From G963675935 sp963675935 (GTDB lineage Bacteria; Planctomycetota; Planctomycetia; Pirellulales; Thermoguttaceae), in assembly GCA_963675935.2 (NCBI GenBank), contig OY780964.2:1426001-1490000 (forward strand): a DNA stretch of 64,000 nt, in the 5' to 3' direction. The notes beneath the pieces were generated by a model. The model was not told the origin of the DNA. It made no database searches and saw only the letters and a list, made by a program, of their open reading frames with translations. This document shows positions 8,246 to 17,408 of this stretch, one piece after another. The translations under genes were made by a program, and so were the position numbers. The stretch's first letter is position 1, and each line of letters opens with the position of its first letter.

Positions 8246-10600
8246 ATGAGCCGGTTCATCGCCCCGTTCGCCGTTCTGACAATCATGGCCATTGCCGCAA
8301 CAACCGCCACCGCGAAAACGCACTCGATCGAAAACAAGTTTTTGGTCGTCACGTATGACGACGCGGCGAAGACGTTTTCGGTGAAGGACAAGGCTAGCGG
8401 AAAGGTGTTTCTCAAAGAAGGAAAATTTGGCGCAGATCTTTTTGAAGTCCTACCCCAATCATCCGACAAGTGCATTCAAATAGTATGCACTTCCATGCGT
8501 TTTTCCATGCTTTTTTCGTTGAGTCTCGAAGCCGAAATCCCATTTCTTTTCATAGATGGCACTTTTAGTTATGGAGATAATGAAAAAGAGATACAAAAGG
8601 TTGTTCCCGCAACTTTTTCACTCGATCTGGGCAAGCCGGTTGGCGATCTCAAAACCTTGGGCACAGCGGGTTTGACAGCGCCGGATAAGAACCCTGGCAG
8701 CTATCTTTTTCTCACGTTGGCCGATCCGAAAACGCGAAACGGCGTAGTTGCCGGATGTTTGACACACAATCGCGGCGACGGCGTCTTTTTCTCCGATGTG
8801 AAAAACGGTCTGGTCGAAATCAAAGCCCAAATTGATTATGGCCGACTTCTCATTCCCGCCGGTCCTGGTTCCACTCTTGTGCCTATCAACATCGAAACCC
8901 TCGTCGTCGGCTATTTCGACGACGCCCGCCTTGGCCAAGAAAAGTTCGCCGACTTGATGGCCAAGCACTACAAAATTAAACTCCATCCCCAGGTCAACGG
9001 CTATTGCACCTGGTATTCCGACCAGCACCGCGGGGCGGGCGATGAAAAGTCCATCGTCGAACTGGCCGACTTCGCCGCGAAAAATCTAAAGCCGTTCGGG
9101 TTTTCGTTCGTTCAGATCGACGACGAATGGCAAGACGGCGGCACGTACAACGGCCCGCGGCGCGGGTTCGACCGTGTGAAACCCAACGGCCCCTATCCCA
9201 GCGGCATGAAAGCGACGGCCGAAAAACTCGATAAACTCGGACTCACCGCCGGAATCTGGTTCATACCGTTCGCCCGAAACCACCAAGACCCGGAGTACAA
9301 AGACCGGCAAGACTGGTTCGTCAAGCGGAAGGATGGAAAGCCCTATGAGACCGCATGGGGCGGAACGTCGTTGGATACGACCAACCCCAAGGTCAAAGAG
9401 TACGTAACCAAAATCATCAAGACGATCCACGGCTGGGGCTACAACTATTTCAAGATGGACGGCCTTTGGACCGGCTCGGCCACCCAGCAAATTTACGTGA
9501 ACGACGGCTACCGCGACGACCAGATCGGCGACAACGCCCCGTTCCACGATCCGACGAAAACGAACATCGAGGTCTACCGCGACGCCCTGAAGCTGGTTCG
9601 CGAAGCCGCCGGCCCCGACGTGTTCTTCTCCGGCTGCAACGTGAGTCAAAACATGCGGACGTTGGGCGGTTCGATCGGCTTGGTCGATTCGATGCGCATC
9701 GGGCCCGACAACGGCCAAGGCTGGGCCGACTACCATGCCGAAATCAAAAATAACGCTTGCGAGTCGATCATCACCGGCCCGATCCGCGGCACCCGGCTCT
9801 ATTTTCTCCACGGGCGGGTTTGGTGGAACGATCCCGATCCGTCCTACGTCCGTGCGAGCATTCCGCTGAAGCACGCCCGATTGATTACATCGTGGGTGGC
9901 CTTGAGCGGGCAATTCAACTTGAACAGCGATTGGATCCCCGGTCTGCCGGCCGAGCGGCTTGATATAATGAAGCGAACCATGCCCGCGCACACGGCCGTG
10001 GCTCGCCCGGTCGATTATTTCGATACGCCGATGCCGTCAATTTGGCTCGTTACCGACGAACGTCAAAAAGTTCGCCGCGACGTGCTGGGGCTTTTTAATT
10101 GGGACAACGCCGATCGGAAGATCGAATATGCCGCCGACCGAGCGGGCCTCGATGCGAAGAAAACGTATTTCGCCTTCGACTTCTGGGCCAACAAGCCGGC
10201 CGCGACGTTTTCCGCCAATAAGTTCGCCTTCGACGTGCCAGGCCAATCGTGCCGGGTGCTCGCCGTCCGAGCCGCCGAGGACCATCCCGTGTTGGTCAGC
10301 ACCTCGCGCCACGTAACGCAAGGCATTGTCGATGTGACCGATGAAAAATGGGACGCCGACGCCAAGACGCTTTCGGCCACGAGCCAAGTGGTCGGCGGCG
10401 ATCCGTATGAACTGCGAATCGCCGGCATGAGCGAAGGCGGACGGTGGGAATTGGCCGGCGTCGAGTTTTCCGAGGCCGACCGAGCCGCCGGCGCGACGAT
10501 CGAGGCACGGCAGGCCGCGCCGGGCGAGAAAAACTGGCTTCGCGTCGTCATTACGTCGAAGGAAAGCCGCCCGGTGCAATGGACGGTGAAGTTCAAGTAA
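8246..10600 (+). CDS. Secreted GH36/clan GH-D alpha-galactosidase-like glycoside hydrolase
   Basis: A 784-aa exported protein. The signal peptide is MSRFIAPFAVLTIMAIAATTATA, and the ATG at 8246 gives a clean one. A beta-rich N-terminal domain is followed by a TIM barrel with clan GH-D features: FSFVQIDDEWQDGG, a strand ending NYFKMDG whose Asp405 is the likely nucleophile, and SMRIGPDNG whose Asp488 is the likely acid/base. The C-terminal region is beta-sandwich-like. The likely role is removal of alpha-galactosyl or related residues from polysaccharides outside the cytoplasm; the exact substrate is not predictable. The early part (about 8440-8600) is AT-richer than the rest. No neighbouring sugar genes. 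Confidence 0.82.
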   Translation: MSRFIAPFAVLTIMAIAATTATAKTHSIENKFLVVTYDDAAKTFSVKDKASGKVFLKEGKFGADLFEVLPQSSDKCIQIVCTSMRFSMLFSLSLEAEIPFLFIDGTFSYGDNEKEIQKVVPATFSLDLGKPVGDLKTLGTAGLTAPDKNPGSYLFLTLADPKTRNGVVAGCLTHNRGDGVFFSDVKNGLVEIKAQIDYGRLLIPAGPGSTLVPINIETLVVGYFDDARLGQEKFADLMAKHYKIKLHPQVNGYCTWYSDQHRGAGDEKSIVELADFAAKNLKPFGFSFVQIDDEWQDGGTYNGPRRGFDRVKPNGPYPSGMKATAEKLDKLGLTAGIWFIPFARNHQDPEYKDRQDWFVKRKDGKPYETAWGGTSLDTTNPKVKEYVTKIIKTIHGWGYNYFKMDGLWTGSATQQIYVNDGYRDDQIGDNAPFHDPTKTNIEVYRDALKLVREAAGPDVFFSGCNVSQNMRTLGGSIGLVDSMRIGPDNGQGWADYHAEIKNNACESIITGPIRGTRLYFLHGRVWWNDPDPSYVRASIPLKHARLITSWVALSGQFNLNSDWIPGLPAERLDIMKRTMPAHTAVARPVDYFDTPMPSIWLVTDERQKVRRDVLGLFNWDNADRKIEYAADRAGLDAKKTYFAFDFWANKPAATFSANKFAFDVPGQSCRVLAVRAAEDHPVLVSTSRHVTQGIVDVTDEKWDADAKTLSATSQVVGGDPYELRIAGMSEGGRWELAGVEFSEADRAAGATIEARQAAPGEKNWLRVVITSKESRPVQWTVKFK

Positions 10601-10624
10601 CTTGGCGGCGGCCAACATCGGCAT

Positions 10625-10933
10625 TTACACCGGCTCAAACACCTGCAACTGCATGGTCACCTGCAATTCCTCGGCGTGCCGGAAATACTCGGCCATGTGC
10701 AAGGTTTTCAGATGGGCTTGCAGCGCATCGAGGCTCTCCCACTTTTCGACCACCACGAGAGCGTTGGGCCGCAAGGGTTCTTGCTCGGCCATGCCGCTGC
10801 GGGTGTCGATCATCGCCGTGTAGTCGATGCAGCCCGGCTCGGCCCGAACCTGGGGCATCAGCGGCCGAAACAGTTCGATCAAATCGTCCCGCCGTCCGGC
10901 GGCGGTTTCCATCGTGGCAATCACGCAAATCAT
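10625..10933 (-). CDS. Antibiotic biosynthesis monooxygenase (ABM/YgiN-like) protein
   Basis: A small single-domain protein of 102 aa with the dimeric alpha/beta-barrel ABM fold: MICVIATMETAAGRRDDLIELF at the N-terminus, AEPGCIDYTAMID, and VVVEKWESLDALQAHLKTLHMAEY. The family includes quinol monooxygenases and heme-degrading relatives, and substrates vary. A strong ribosome-binding site (AAGGAGG) lies just upstream of the ATG at 10933. It is convergent with the GH36-like gene, 24 bp apart. Confidence 0.88.
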   Translation of the reverse strand: MICVIATMETAAGRRDDLIELFRPLMPQVRAEPGCIDYTAMIDTRSGMAEQEPLRPNALVVVEKWESLDALQAHLKTLHMAEYFRHAEELQVTMQLQVFEPV

Positions 10934-11041
10934 CGCAAAGTCCTCCTTGGGGGCGCCGGCATTCTACGCTTTCCCCAACGGGGTGGCAAGCAGCGAATAA
11001 ACAGTGCTGGGCAACTTCTCTCAATCCGTTTGGCGGGAGAG

Positions 11042-11183
11042 CTGCAAAGTCGCATTTTGGGGATAAATGGGAAAAAACCGTCATTCTGAGCGTAGCGAAG
11101 AATCTCGTTGGCTCGCAGTATCTTACGCGATACCACGGAGATTCTTCGCTACGCTCAGAATGACGGTTTCCTGGACTTTGCAG
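11042..11183. mobile_element. 142-bp palindromic element, family A variant with CTGCAAAGTC ends
   Basis: The family A core pair (GTCATTCTGAGCGTAGCGAA and its complement) is nested in a different outer inverted repeat, CTGCAAAGTC at 11042-11051 and GACTTTGCAG at 11174-11183. No target duplication is seen. The left end of the insertion sequence begins only 8 bp to the right, so the right flank may have been disturbed. Confidence 0.7.
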
Positions 11184-11218
11184 TTGTCCTGGGGTGCAAG
11201 TTGCACTTTGCGTATTGT

Positions 11219-12532
11219 TTATCCGGCGGTCTGGTAGTGGCGTTGGCCGGTGGCTTGGGTTTGGCGATCCTGCCAAAAGGTGGTTAGCGGCTGGGTGTCG
11301 CTGAGGTAGTCGGCGGTCAGTTGCAACAACGCATCCGCTCCTCCACTCGACCAAAACTTTTCCGTGCCCTTCACACGACGGTTGATTTGCTTGATCGTCG
11401 ATTCGATGTGGCTGCTGGTGATCGGAAGCCCTTCCCGGCGATATTCGTCATAGTGCATCCTCGATCTTTGGTTCTCCAGATAACACAACGCATCCGCCAC
11501 CTTGTTGCGCGGCGAATCTTCGGCCTCGTTTTTCTCCGGCAGTCCCAACGCCCGCTGACGTTCTTGCAACGCTGCAATCACCAACTCCACCTGACCGCTC
11601 CACAACCATTGCGCCCAACGACAGTATTCCGGCCACGCTTCTTCCATCGTGCGGCCGGCCATCGCGCCGGCGAACACGTAACACAACGCATGGATGAAAT
11701 CCACGATCGGCGTGAAATGTGAAAAGTATCGCCGCCACACCGACCAATTTGTTTCCGATCCATCGCCCACGAACGCCTTGCGGCTCGCCGCCATGAAGCC
11801 GCGCTCCCACGCCGCCGACGCCAACTGCTTGCCGAACGCCTCGATGGACTCGCGCGTCGCCACCACGCTCCGCACCAATATCTCCGGCTGACCTCGACGC
11901 TTTTCAGACGCCGACGGCTTGTCCGATTCCTCCTTGGCAGGCGAATCGCCAACCGCAGAAAAACCCTTGATTTCACGAGATATTTTGCCCATTCGACGCG
12001 GATCGACGAAAATCTTCGGAATCGCCGGGCAAGGATCGGACGCGAAGGTTTCGCTCGTCATCGACAACAAGCAGCCCACTTTCGTCTCGCGCCAAAATCG
12101 CCCCTTCCGCGATTCTTCTTCTTTCTTCGGAGACAATTCTTCGTTGCGATTGCGAATCTGGATGCGTCCGCCGTCCATTTCAACGCACGCCACGCACGGA
12201 ACTTGCTCGCGCGGACTGTCTTGTTGCTCGGGCAACGGCAACGCCTCCCACGCCGCTTCCGCCGCCTTCCGTTGGGCCACTCGCTCTTGACCGATCCGCT
12301 TGGTGGCCCGCATGATCCGTTGATCGGAAATGTCCAACTCGGCTTCTTCTTTCAAGTCCTTGCTGGCCTGCTGAAAACTGCTGGCGTGACTGCCCGCATA
12401 AACCATCTTGCGGAGCACTGCCGGAGAAACCGTGTCATCAGGTCTGATGCCCAAGGTTTGGGAGTGAGGGAAAAAAAGCCTTGCGGCACCGCTTGCAATG
12501 ACCGTAGGATTCTTGCCAGACGGCTTCTCCAC
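11219..12532 (-). CDS. ISKra4-like transposase, catalytic part (orfB)
   Basis: The catalytic region of the transposase, up to 437 aa in this frame. RNase H-like DDE signposts in order: CVEMDGGRIQIRN (first Asp), AFVGDGSETNW (second Asp), and SSHIESTIKQINRRVKG (Glu). The protein continues the frame of the upstream zinc-ribbon ORF but is out of phase with it. The two overlap between 12438 and 12532, and a run of seven T (12471-12477, read on the minus strand) lies in the overlap. Joining them needs a +1 shift or loss of one T by slippage. It could be programmed recoding or an inactivating mutation. Confidence 0.85.
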   Translation of the reverse strand: MEKPSGKNPTVIASGAARLFFPHSQTLGIRPDDTVSPAVLRKMVYAGSHASSFQQASKDLKEEAELDISDQRIMRATKRIGQERVAQRKAAEAAWEALPLPEQQDSPREQVPCVACVEMDGGRIQIRNRNEELSPKKEEESRKGRFWRETKVGCLLSMTSETFASDPCPAIPKIFVDPRRMGKISREIKGFSAVGDSPAKEESDKPSASEKRRGQPEILVRSVVATRESIEAFGKQLASAAWERGFMAASRKAFVGDGSETNWSVWRRYFSHFTPIVDFIHALCYVFAGAMAGRTMEEAWPEYCRWAQWLWSGQVELVIAALQERQRALGLPEKNEAEDSPRNKVADALCYLENQRSRMHYDEYRREGLPITSSHIESTIKQINRRVKGTEKFWSSGGADALLQLTADYLSDTQPLTTFWQDRQTQATGQRHYQTAG

Positions 12533-12809
12533 GTTTGGCTTGGAGAAGTCGTCCGGCGATTTCTTCTAGGGGTATGGGCTCCCCGCATCCGCTGCACTTG
12601 CCAGCCGCGTGACCGGCCGCCTCCGCCTGCTTTTGCAACGCCTCGGAAAGCAGCACGCAAGCAATGGCGTCGCCGACTTCCCCGGTCTCGTCTTCCATCT
12701 CGGCAAACGTCGTTCCCCAGGCCGGCGCACCGTTTGGCCCCCACATTTCCTGCCGCAATTCGGCCGTCATCCCCGTGATTCGTTCTCGTAATGCTTCGCT
12801 AATGGCCAT
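12438..12809 (-). CDS. ISKra4-like transposase, N-terminal part (orfA)
   Basis: A 123-aa frame that is the N-terminal section of the transposase. It has two Cys pairs typical of a zinc ribbon (KCSGCGEPI and HCKRCRKAFF), which probably bind the element ends. The stop at 12438 lies beyond a T7 run shared with the catalytic frame. A Shine-Dalgarno-like AGGTAAAGGAGG precedes the ATG at 12809. It is either one half of a frameshifted protein or a mutated copy. Confidence 0.8.
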   Translation of the reverse strand: MAISEALRERITGMTAELRQEMWGPNGAPAWGTTFAEMEDETGEVGDAIACVLLSEALQKQAEAAGHAAGKCSGCGEPIPLEEIAGRLLQAKRGEAVWQESYGHCKRCRKAFFPSLPNLGHQT

Positions 12810-13025
12810 CCCTGGCTACCTCCTTTACCTAAAGTTATGTCACTTGGCCTCCCACCAAGCAAAACTTCCCCCCTTCTGTTTACCACGTCATGGCAGATTT
12901 ACAAAGTGCAACTTGCACCCGAGTCCTCAATCCTTGGATTTTCCGCCTTGCATCCCACCCGTTCGGCGCGTACAATCGTTGGCAAGTCGTAACATCACTC
13001 GCCACTTCAAGATACGAGTACGCCA

Positions 13026-13970
13026 ATGGGCAGAAAGATCATTCTCGACGTTGATCCGGGAATCGACGATGCCATGGCATTGTGCTTGGCGCTGTCGAAT
13101 CCGGAATTGGAGGTTGTGGCGGTCACTGCCGTGGGGGGGAATGTCTCCCCGACCCAAGCGACCCGAAACGTCCAGGCCATTATCGAACGGCTCGATCCGC
13201 CACGTTGGCCTCGCCTGGGCGCCGCCTCTGAGCCGGACAATCGTCTGGCGGTCGATCGCCGCAGTCTCTACGGCAACGACGGTCTGGGCGGAACCGACTT
13301 CGTGGTGGCCGAGCGGCAGCATCTGCTGCCTTCCGAAAAAGTGATCTGCGATCAGGTGCGCGACGCCCCGCATTCCGTGACGATTGTCGCTCTCGGCCCG
13401 CTGACGAACATCGCGAGGGCCTTCATCCGCGACCCCGAGTTGCCCACATTGGTCGGCCGAATCGTCATCATGGGCGGAACGGTCGCGGGACCGGGCAACA
13501 TCACGCCGGCCGCGGAGTTCAACATGTATTGCGACGCCGCCTCGGCGCAGGCGGTGTTTCGGTCGCCTTCGACCAAAACGCTCGTCCCGCTCGACGTGAC
13601 CAACCGCATCGAACTGAGCTACGATCTGTTCAACAAGCTGCCGGATGAATCGAGCAAGGTGGGGCGTTTGATGCGTCAACTTCTGCCGTCGGCGTTTCGC
13701 GGCTACCGCCAGCAGTTCGGCCTCGAGGGGATTCACGTCCACGACACGGTGACCTTGATGACGGTGCTTTATCCCGAACTCTTCACCGCGAAGTCGATGG
13801 CCGGCGACGTGGAAACCACCGGCGAGCTGACCCTGGGGGCGACGGTTTTCGACCGCCGCCGCGTGCCCGCGTGGCGCCACAACATGGAAGTGGTCGTGGA
13901 CATGCAAAAAGACGCGGTCGTCGAGGCGATTCTTCGCGGGCTGAACCGCGACGTCGGCCCCGCGACATAA
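13026..13970 (+). CDS. Inosine/uridine-preferring nucleoside hydrolase
   Basis: A 314-aa IU-nucleoside hydrolase. The N-terminal metal-binding signature DVDPGIDDAMAL (DxDxxxDD) is intact. ALGPLTNIARAF, MGGTVAGPGNITPAAEFNMYCD and the C-terminal HDTVTL segment match the calcium and ribose contacts of the family. The enzyme cleaves the N-glycosidic bond of ribonucleosides for purine/pyrimidine salvage. Its TAA stop is followed immediately by a palindromic repeat element. The IS element ends about 105 bp upstream of the start, so the native promoter may have been altered. Confidence 0.92.
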   Translation: MGRKIILDVDPGIDDAMALCLALSNPELEVVAVTAVGGNVSPTQATRNVQAIIERLDPPRWPRLGAASEPDNRLAVDRRSLYGNDGLGGTDFVVAERQHLLPSEKVICDQVRDAPHSVTIVALGPLTNIARAFIRDPELPTLVGRIVIMGGTVAGPGNITPAAEFNMYCDAASAQAVFRSPSTKTLVPLDVTNRIELSYDLFNKLPDESSKVGRLMRQLLPSAFRGYRQQFGLEGIHVHDTVTLMTVLYPELFTAKSMAGDVETTGELTLGATVFDRRRVPAWRHNMEVVVDMQKDAVVEAILRGLNRDVGPAT

Positions 13971-14096
13971 GGCGCGCTGTTAAGGAATAACTGGTGCAAT
14001 TTGTAGGACGGATTTCCGAATCCGTCCCTGAGAACTAGACGGATTCGGAAATCCATCCTACGCATAATTCACCAACTTCTTCTCTTCCGGGCCCTA
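13971..14096. repeat. Palindromic element, family D copy 1
   Basis: The core GTAGGACGGATTTCCGAATC pairs with its inverted copy (14003-14061). Similarity to the copy at 24199-24326, in reverse orientation, extends over the whole 120-odd bp. It starts directly after the TAA stop of the nucleoside hydrolase, and another TAA follows its right end. The remaining bases to 14269 show no gene. Confidence 0.75.
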
Positions 14097-14269
14097 ATCC
14101 CTTCCATTCGCGATAATCGTCATATTCGGTTGATATTCTCTGTTGGAAACGGATTCGCCGAATCGGCCGAGCGACCTATCCTTGTCATGGAAGGCGGCGT
14201 CTGCATCGGCCTCACAGGACAATTTTTCGATGCGCCGCGCCTTTGCAGGGCAGAGGAGAACGCTGCATC

Positions 14270-16255
14270 ATGCCGTTGTCGGACGTACAAAGCCGGGAAT
14301 TGGATCAGGCCAGACGCTATCTGGACATTCCCGAGGTTCTTCTGGTTGCCTTGGACGCCGAAGGCGCCGTCACACTGTTGAATCGGAAGGGGAGCGAGGC
14401 GCTGGAGTATTCCGAGGAAGAACTTCTCGGAAAGAATTGGTTCGACGTTTGCGTGCCCGAGGAAGATCGAACGCCGGCATTTTCCACTTTTCGGCAAGTG
14501 ATGGCCGGAGACCTCGAAACCGCCGGGCTATGCAAAAATCGCATGTTGGCGCGATCGGGCCGGCAACGGATCATCGCATGGCACAATGTCCGCATCGTCG
14601 ATGAGTCGGGCCAGTGCGTCGGCACGCTCAGCACGGGCGAAGACATCACGGAACGCGACGCGGCGGAACAATCGCTGCGGGAAAACGAGCAACGATTCCG
14701 CGGCGTCGTCGAAACCTCGCCCGACGCCATCGCGCTGGTCGGCCTCGACGGCCGCCTTCTCATGGCCAACCGCCAGATCGCCCGCTTGTATGACATCGAC
14801 AACGTCGATGAGATTCTTTCGAGCGAGATCACCTGCTACGATCTGATGGCGTCGGAAGATCGGCGGGAAGCCGCCCGGCTGTTTCGGACCATGATCGAAA
14901 CCGGCGAGTCCGCGTCGGCCGAACTGACGCTGTTGCGAAGCGATGGGAGCCGCTATCCGGCCGAACTCCACGGTTCGGTCCAAAAAGCTCCAAACGGAAG
15001 TCCGATGGGTTTGGTCGTGGTGATCCGCGACATCACCGAGCGAAAACGGGCCGAGGAGGAGCTTCGGAAGACGAGAAGCCAGGCGATCGCGGCCAATCGG
15101 GCGAAGACGGAGTTTCTGGCCAACATGAGCCACGAAATCCGAACGCCCATGACCGCCATTCTCGGCTTCACCGATCTCCTGAAAGACCACGACCTCTCGT
15201 GCGCCCAACAAGGCGACTATTTGGAGACGATTCGGAAAAACGCCGAAGCCTTGCTCGAATTGCTCGACGACATTCTCGATCTGACCAAGATCGAGGCCGA
15301 AAAAATGACCGTCGAGTCGATCTGGCGCCCCCTTCGCGACATTCTCGACGACGTCCTGACGATCGTCGAGCCGCGTGCGAGGAAGAACCAGTTAAGCCTT
15401 GCGGTCGAAATCGATCCGTCGCTGCCAAGCGCGGTTCAAACCGACCCGGCCCGGCTGCGGCAAATCCTGGTGAACCTAATCGGCAACGCCGTGAAGTTCA
15501 CCGAGCAAGGCGGTGTGCGAATCGTCGTCAGCCGCGTCGAGTCGCCCGGCGGCGAGGACCGCGTTCGCTTCGCGATCCACGACACCGGCGTCGGCATCGC
15601 CCAGAATAAGATCGGCGAGTTGTTCCGGCCGTTCGTGCAGGCCGACTCCTCGGCGACGCGTCACTACGGAGGAATGGGCCTCGGGCTGGCGATCTCGAAA
15701 CGGTTGGCCTTGCTCCTCGGCGGCGACATCGTCGCATCAAGCGAACCGGGGCGCGGGAGCGTCTTCACGTTGACCATCGGCGTCAAACCGACGACGACCA
15801 ACTTGTGCGCCGCGACGGCGCCGCTCGATCGACCGACGCCGTCGCCGCGGAGCTGCGTCTTGCTGGCCGAAGACAATCCCGATGTCCAGACCTTGCTGGG
15901 AAAAATCCTCCAGGGGATGGACATTGAAGCCGAGTTCGCGGAAAACGGCCGCGTGGCCGTTGAAATGGCCGAACGATCGAGAAGCAGCGGTCGGCCTTAC
16001 GGCTTGATTCTGATGGACATCCAGATGCCGGAGATGGACGGCTACGAAGCCACGCGACGGCTCCGCTCGTTGGATTGGCGAGGGCCTATCGTCGCCCTGA
16101 CCGCCCACGCCATGCTCGGCGATCGGGAAAAATGCCTGGCCGCCGGATGCAACGAATATCTCACGAAGCCGGTGCAGTTGAAGGAGTTGCGGCAAACCCT
16201 TACCCGATACATCAGTCATGCGGCGATCAACTCCAACCGCATGGCGGTTTGTTGA
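14270..16255 (+). CDS. PAS-PAS hybrid sensor histidine kinase with receiver domain
   Basis: A 661-aa soluble hybrid kinase with no membrane segment, so it senses a cytoplasmic signal. Two PAS domains (about residues 15-130 and 140-265, each ending in a DITER motif) lead to a HisKA domain with His288 in NMSHEIRTPM. A HATPase domain follows (NLIGNAVKFTE, HDTGVGIAQNK, GMGLGLAI). A C-terminal receiver has acidic residues in LLAEDNPD and phospho-acceptor Asp583 in LILMDIQMPEMDGYEA. The ATG at 14270 is chosen over a TTG at 14243 because AGAGGAGAA precedes it. No partner regulator is adjacent. Confidence 0.93.
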   Translation: MPLSDVQSRELDQARRYLDIPEVLLVALDAEGAVTLLNRKGSEALEYSEEELLGKNWFDVCVPEEDRTPAFSTFRQVMAGDLETAGLCKNRMLARSGRQRIIAWHNVRIVDESGQCVGTLSTGEDITERDAAEQSLRENEQRFRGVVETSPDAIALVGLDGRLLMANRQIARLYDIDNVDEILSSEITCYDLMASEDRREAARLFRTMIETGESASAELTLLRSDGSRYPAELHGSVQKAPNGSPMGLVVVIRDITERKRAEEELRKTRSQAIAANRAKTEFLANMSHEIRTPMTAILGFTDLLKDHDLSCAQQGDYLETIRKNAEALLELLDDILDLTKIEAEKMTVESIWRPLRDILDDVLTIVEPRARKNQLSLAVEIDPSLPSAVQTDPARLRQILVNLIGNAVKFTEQGGVRIVVSRVESPGGEDRVRFAIHDTGVGIAQNKIGELFRPFVQADSSATRHYGGMGLGLAISKRLALLLGGDIVASSEPGRGSVFTLTIGVKPTTTNLCAATAPLDRPTPSPRSCVLLAEDNPDVQTLLGKILQGMDIEAEFAENGRVAVEMAERSRSSGRPYGLILMDIQMPEMDGYEATRRLRSLDWRGPIVALTAHAMLGDREKCLAAGCNEYLTKPVQLKELRQTLTRYISHAAINSNRMAVC

Positions 16256-16276
16256 AGATTCCAACAAGGTGGAAAG

Positions 16277-17200
16277 ATGTCCGGCGTTAACGATCGATGG
16301 CGAGATTCCCGAGGCTTGCGCCACGGCGACGTCGTCGCCGTGCGAAGCCTGGACGAAATCCTCGCCACGCTCGACGCCGACGCCAAGTTCGAGTGCATGC
16401 CCTTCATGCCCGAAATGACGCCGTTTTGCGGCAAAACCTTCCGGGTGCATCGCCGGGCCGAGAAGACTTGCGTGGAAGGCGTCGGCATGCGCTCGCTGCA
16501 AAACACCGTGTTCCTTGAAGACCTCCGGTGCGACGGTTCGGCCCACGCCGGCTGCCAGCGGGGTTGCCTGTTCTTCTGGAAAGAGGCATGGCTGCAATCG
16601 CCGAAAATTGGACCAATCCCCAGCCCCCAGCCTCCCGCGATCATCTCTCGTCCCGCCGAATTGCCCACCATGCGAGGTGACAGATACTATTGTCAATCGA
16701 CCGAGTTGCTTGCGGCCACTTCGGATTTTACGCCGGGCAAATGGCGCCACTACCTGCGCGATTTTCGGATCGGCGAAATTACCTTGCGGCGGTTCGCCGC
16801 CATCCTGTGGCGTTCGCTGACAAACCGCGTCTGGCGGCGGCTGCGAGGCCACGACTTCTACCAGATTGCCGGCGAGCAAAAGAAAACCGTTTCGACCGAT
16901 TTGAACCTTCAGCCCGGCGAGTGGGTCGAGGTGAAAAGTCTGGCCGAAATCCAGGCCACGCTGGACGCGCAAGGCCGCAATCGAGGGTTGTCGTTCGAGC
17001 CGGAGATGGCCCTGCACTGCGGCCGACGCTATCGGGTAACCGTGCCCGTCCAAAAAATTATTGTCGAAAAGACCGGCGAGATGGCCCGACTCGGAAACAC
17101 CGTGATTCTCGATGGCATCGTCTGCCAGGGCCTCTGCTCGATGAACTGTCCCAGGGCCAACTACCTCTACTGGCGTGAAATCTGGCTCAAGCGGGTGTAA
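16277..17200 (+). CDS. Unknown protein with two copies of a Cys-containing domain
   Basis: A 307-aa protein, family not recognised. It is an internal duplication. The first copy (about residues 18-112: GDVVAVRSLDEILATLDA, FCGKTFRVHR, LRCDGSAHAGCQRGC, FWKEAWL) aligns with the second (about 212-306: GEWVEVKSLAEIQATLDA, HCGRRYRVTV, IVCQGLCSMNCPRANYLYWREIWL). Shared Cys and aromatic residues suggest a metal or cofactor site. The linker includes a low-complexity tract (CCCCAGCCCCCAGCC in DNA) resembling intergenic filler. It lies between a hybrid kinase and cysC, so a link to sulfation or cell-surface chemistry is possible but unproven. A Shine-Dalgarno-like AAGGTGG precedes the ATG. Confidence 0.75.
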   Translation: MSGVNDRWRDSRGLRHGDVVAVRSLDEILATLDADAKFECMPFMPEMTPFCGKTFRVHRRAEKTCVEGVGMRSLQNTVFLEDLRCDGSAHAGCQRGCLFFWKEAWLQSPKIGPIPSPQPPAIISRPAELPTMRGDRYYCQSTELLAATSDFTPGKWRHYLRDFRIGEITLRRFAAILWRSLTNRVWRRLRGHDFYQIAGEQKKTVSTDLNLQPGEWVEVKSLAEIQATLDAQGRNRGLSFEPEMALHCGRRYRVTVPVQKIIVEKTGEMARLGNTVILDGIVCQGLCSMNCPRANYLYWREIWLKRV

Positions 17201-17213
17201 TGTTCCATGACAA

Positions 17214-17294
17214 GTTTAGCCGGCGAACTTGTTCGCTGCGTGGGATTGGGATGCTGCCCACAAAAAACGCGGCGAGCAAGCTCGCCGGCTAAAC
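17214..17294. repeat. Palindromic repeat, family C copy 1 (GTTTAGCCGGCGAACTTG)
   Basis: The ends GTTTAGCCGGCGA / TCGCCGGCTAAAC pair, and inside them TTGTTCGCTGCG pairs with CGCGGCGAGCAAG. The outer flanks are also complementary (TGTTCCA left, TGGAACA right), so the mobile unit may be longer. It lies just after the stop of the duplicated-domain gene and upstream of cysC. Confidence 0.75.
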
Positions 17295-17408
17295 ATTGTG
17301 GCTGGAACAGTCCCTCGGCACTCATTCCGGGGGGCTGCTTGAAGCGGCCCGCGATTTCGGACATACTTGTCTTTTCTACGAACCACTAACCACTAACCAC
17401 AACCCACG

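Larger units (their letters stand above)
11192..12920 (-). mobile_element. ISKra4-like insertion sequence, about 1.73 kb
   Basis: Perfect 19-bp terminal inverted repeats GGGTGCAAGTTGCACTTTG (11192-11210) and its complement (12902-12920) bound two overlapping transposase frames on the minus strand. The pentamer GTCCT occurs near both ends (11186-11190 and 12923-12927) and may be a target duplication remnant, but this is uncertain. Confidence 0.85.
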
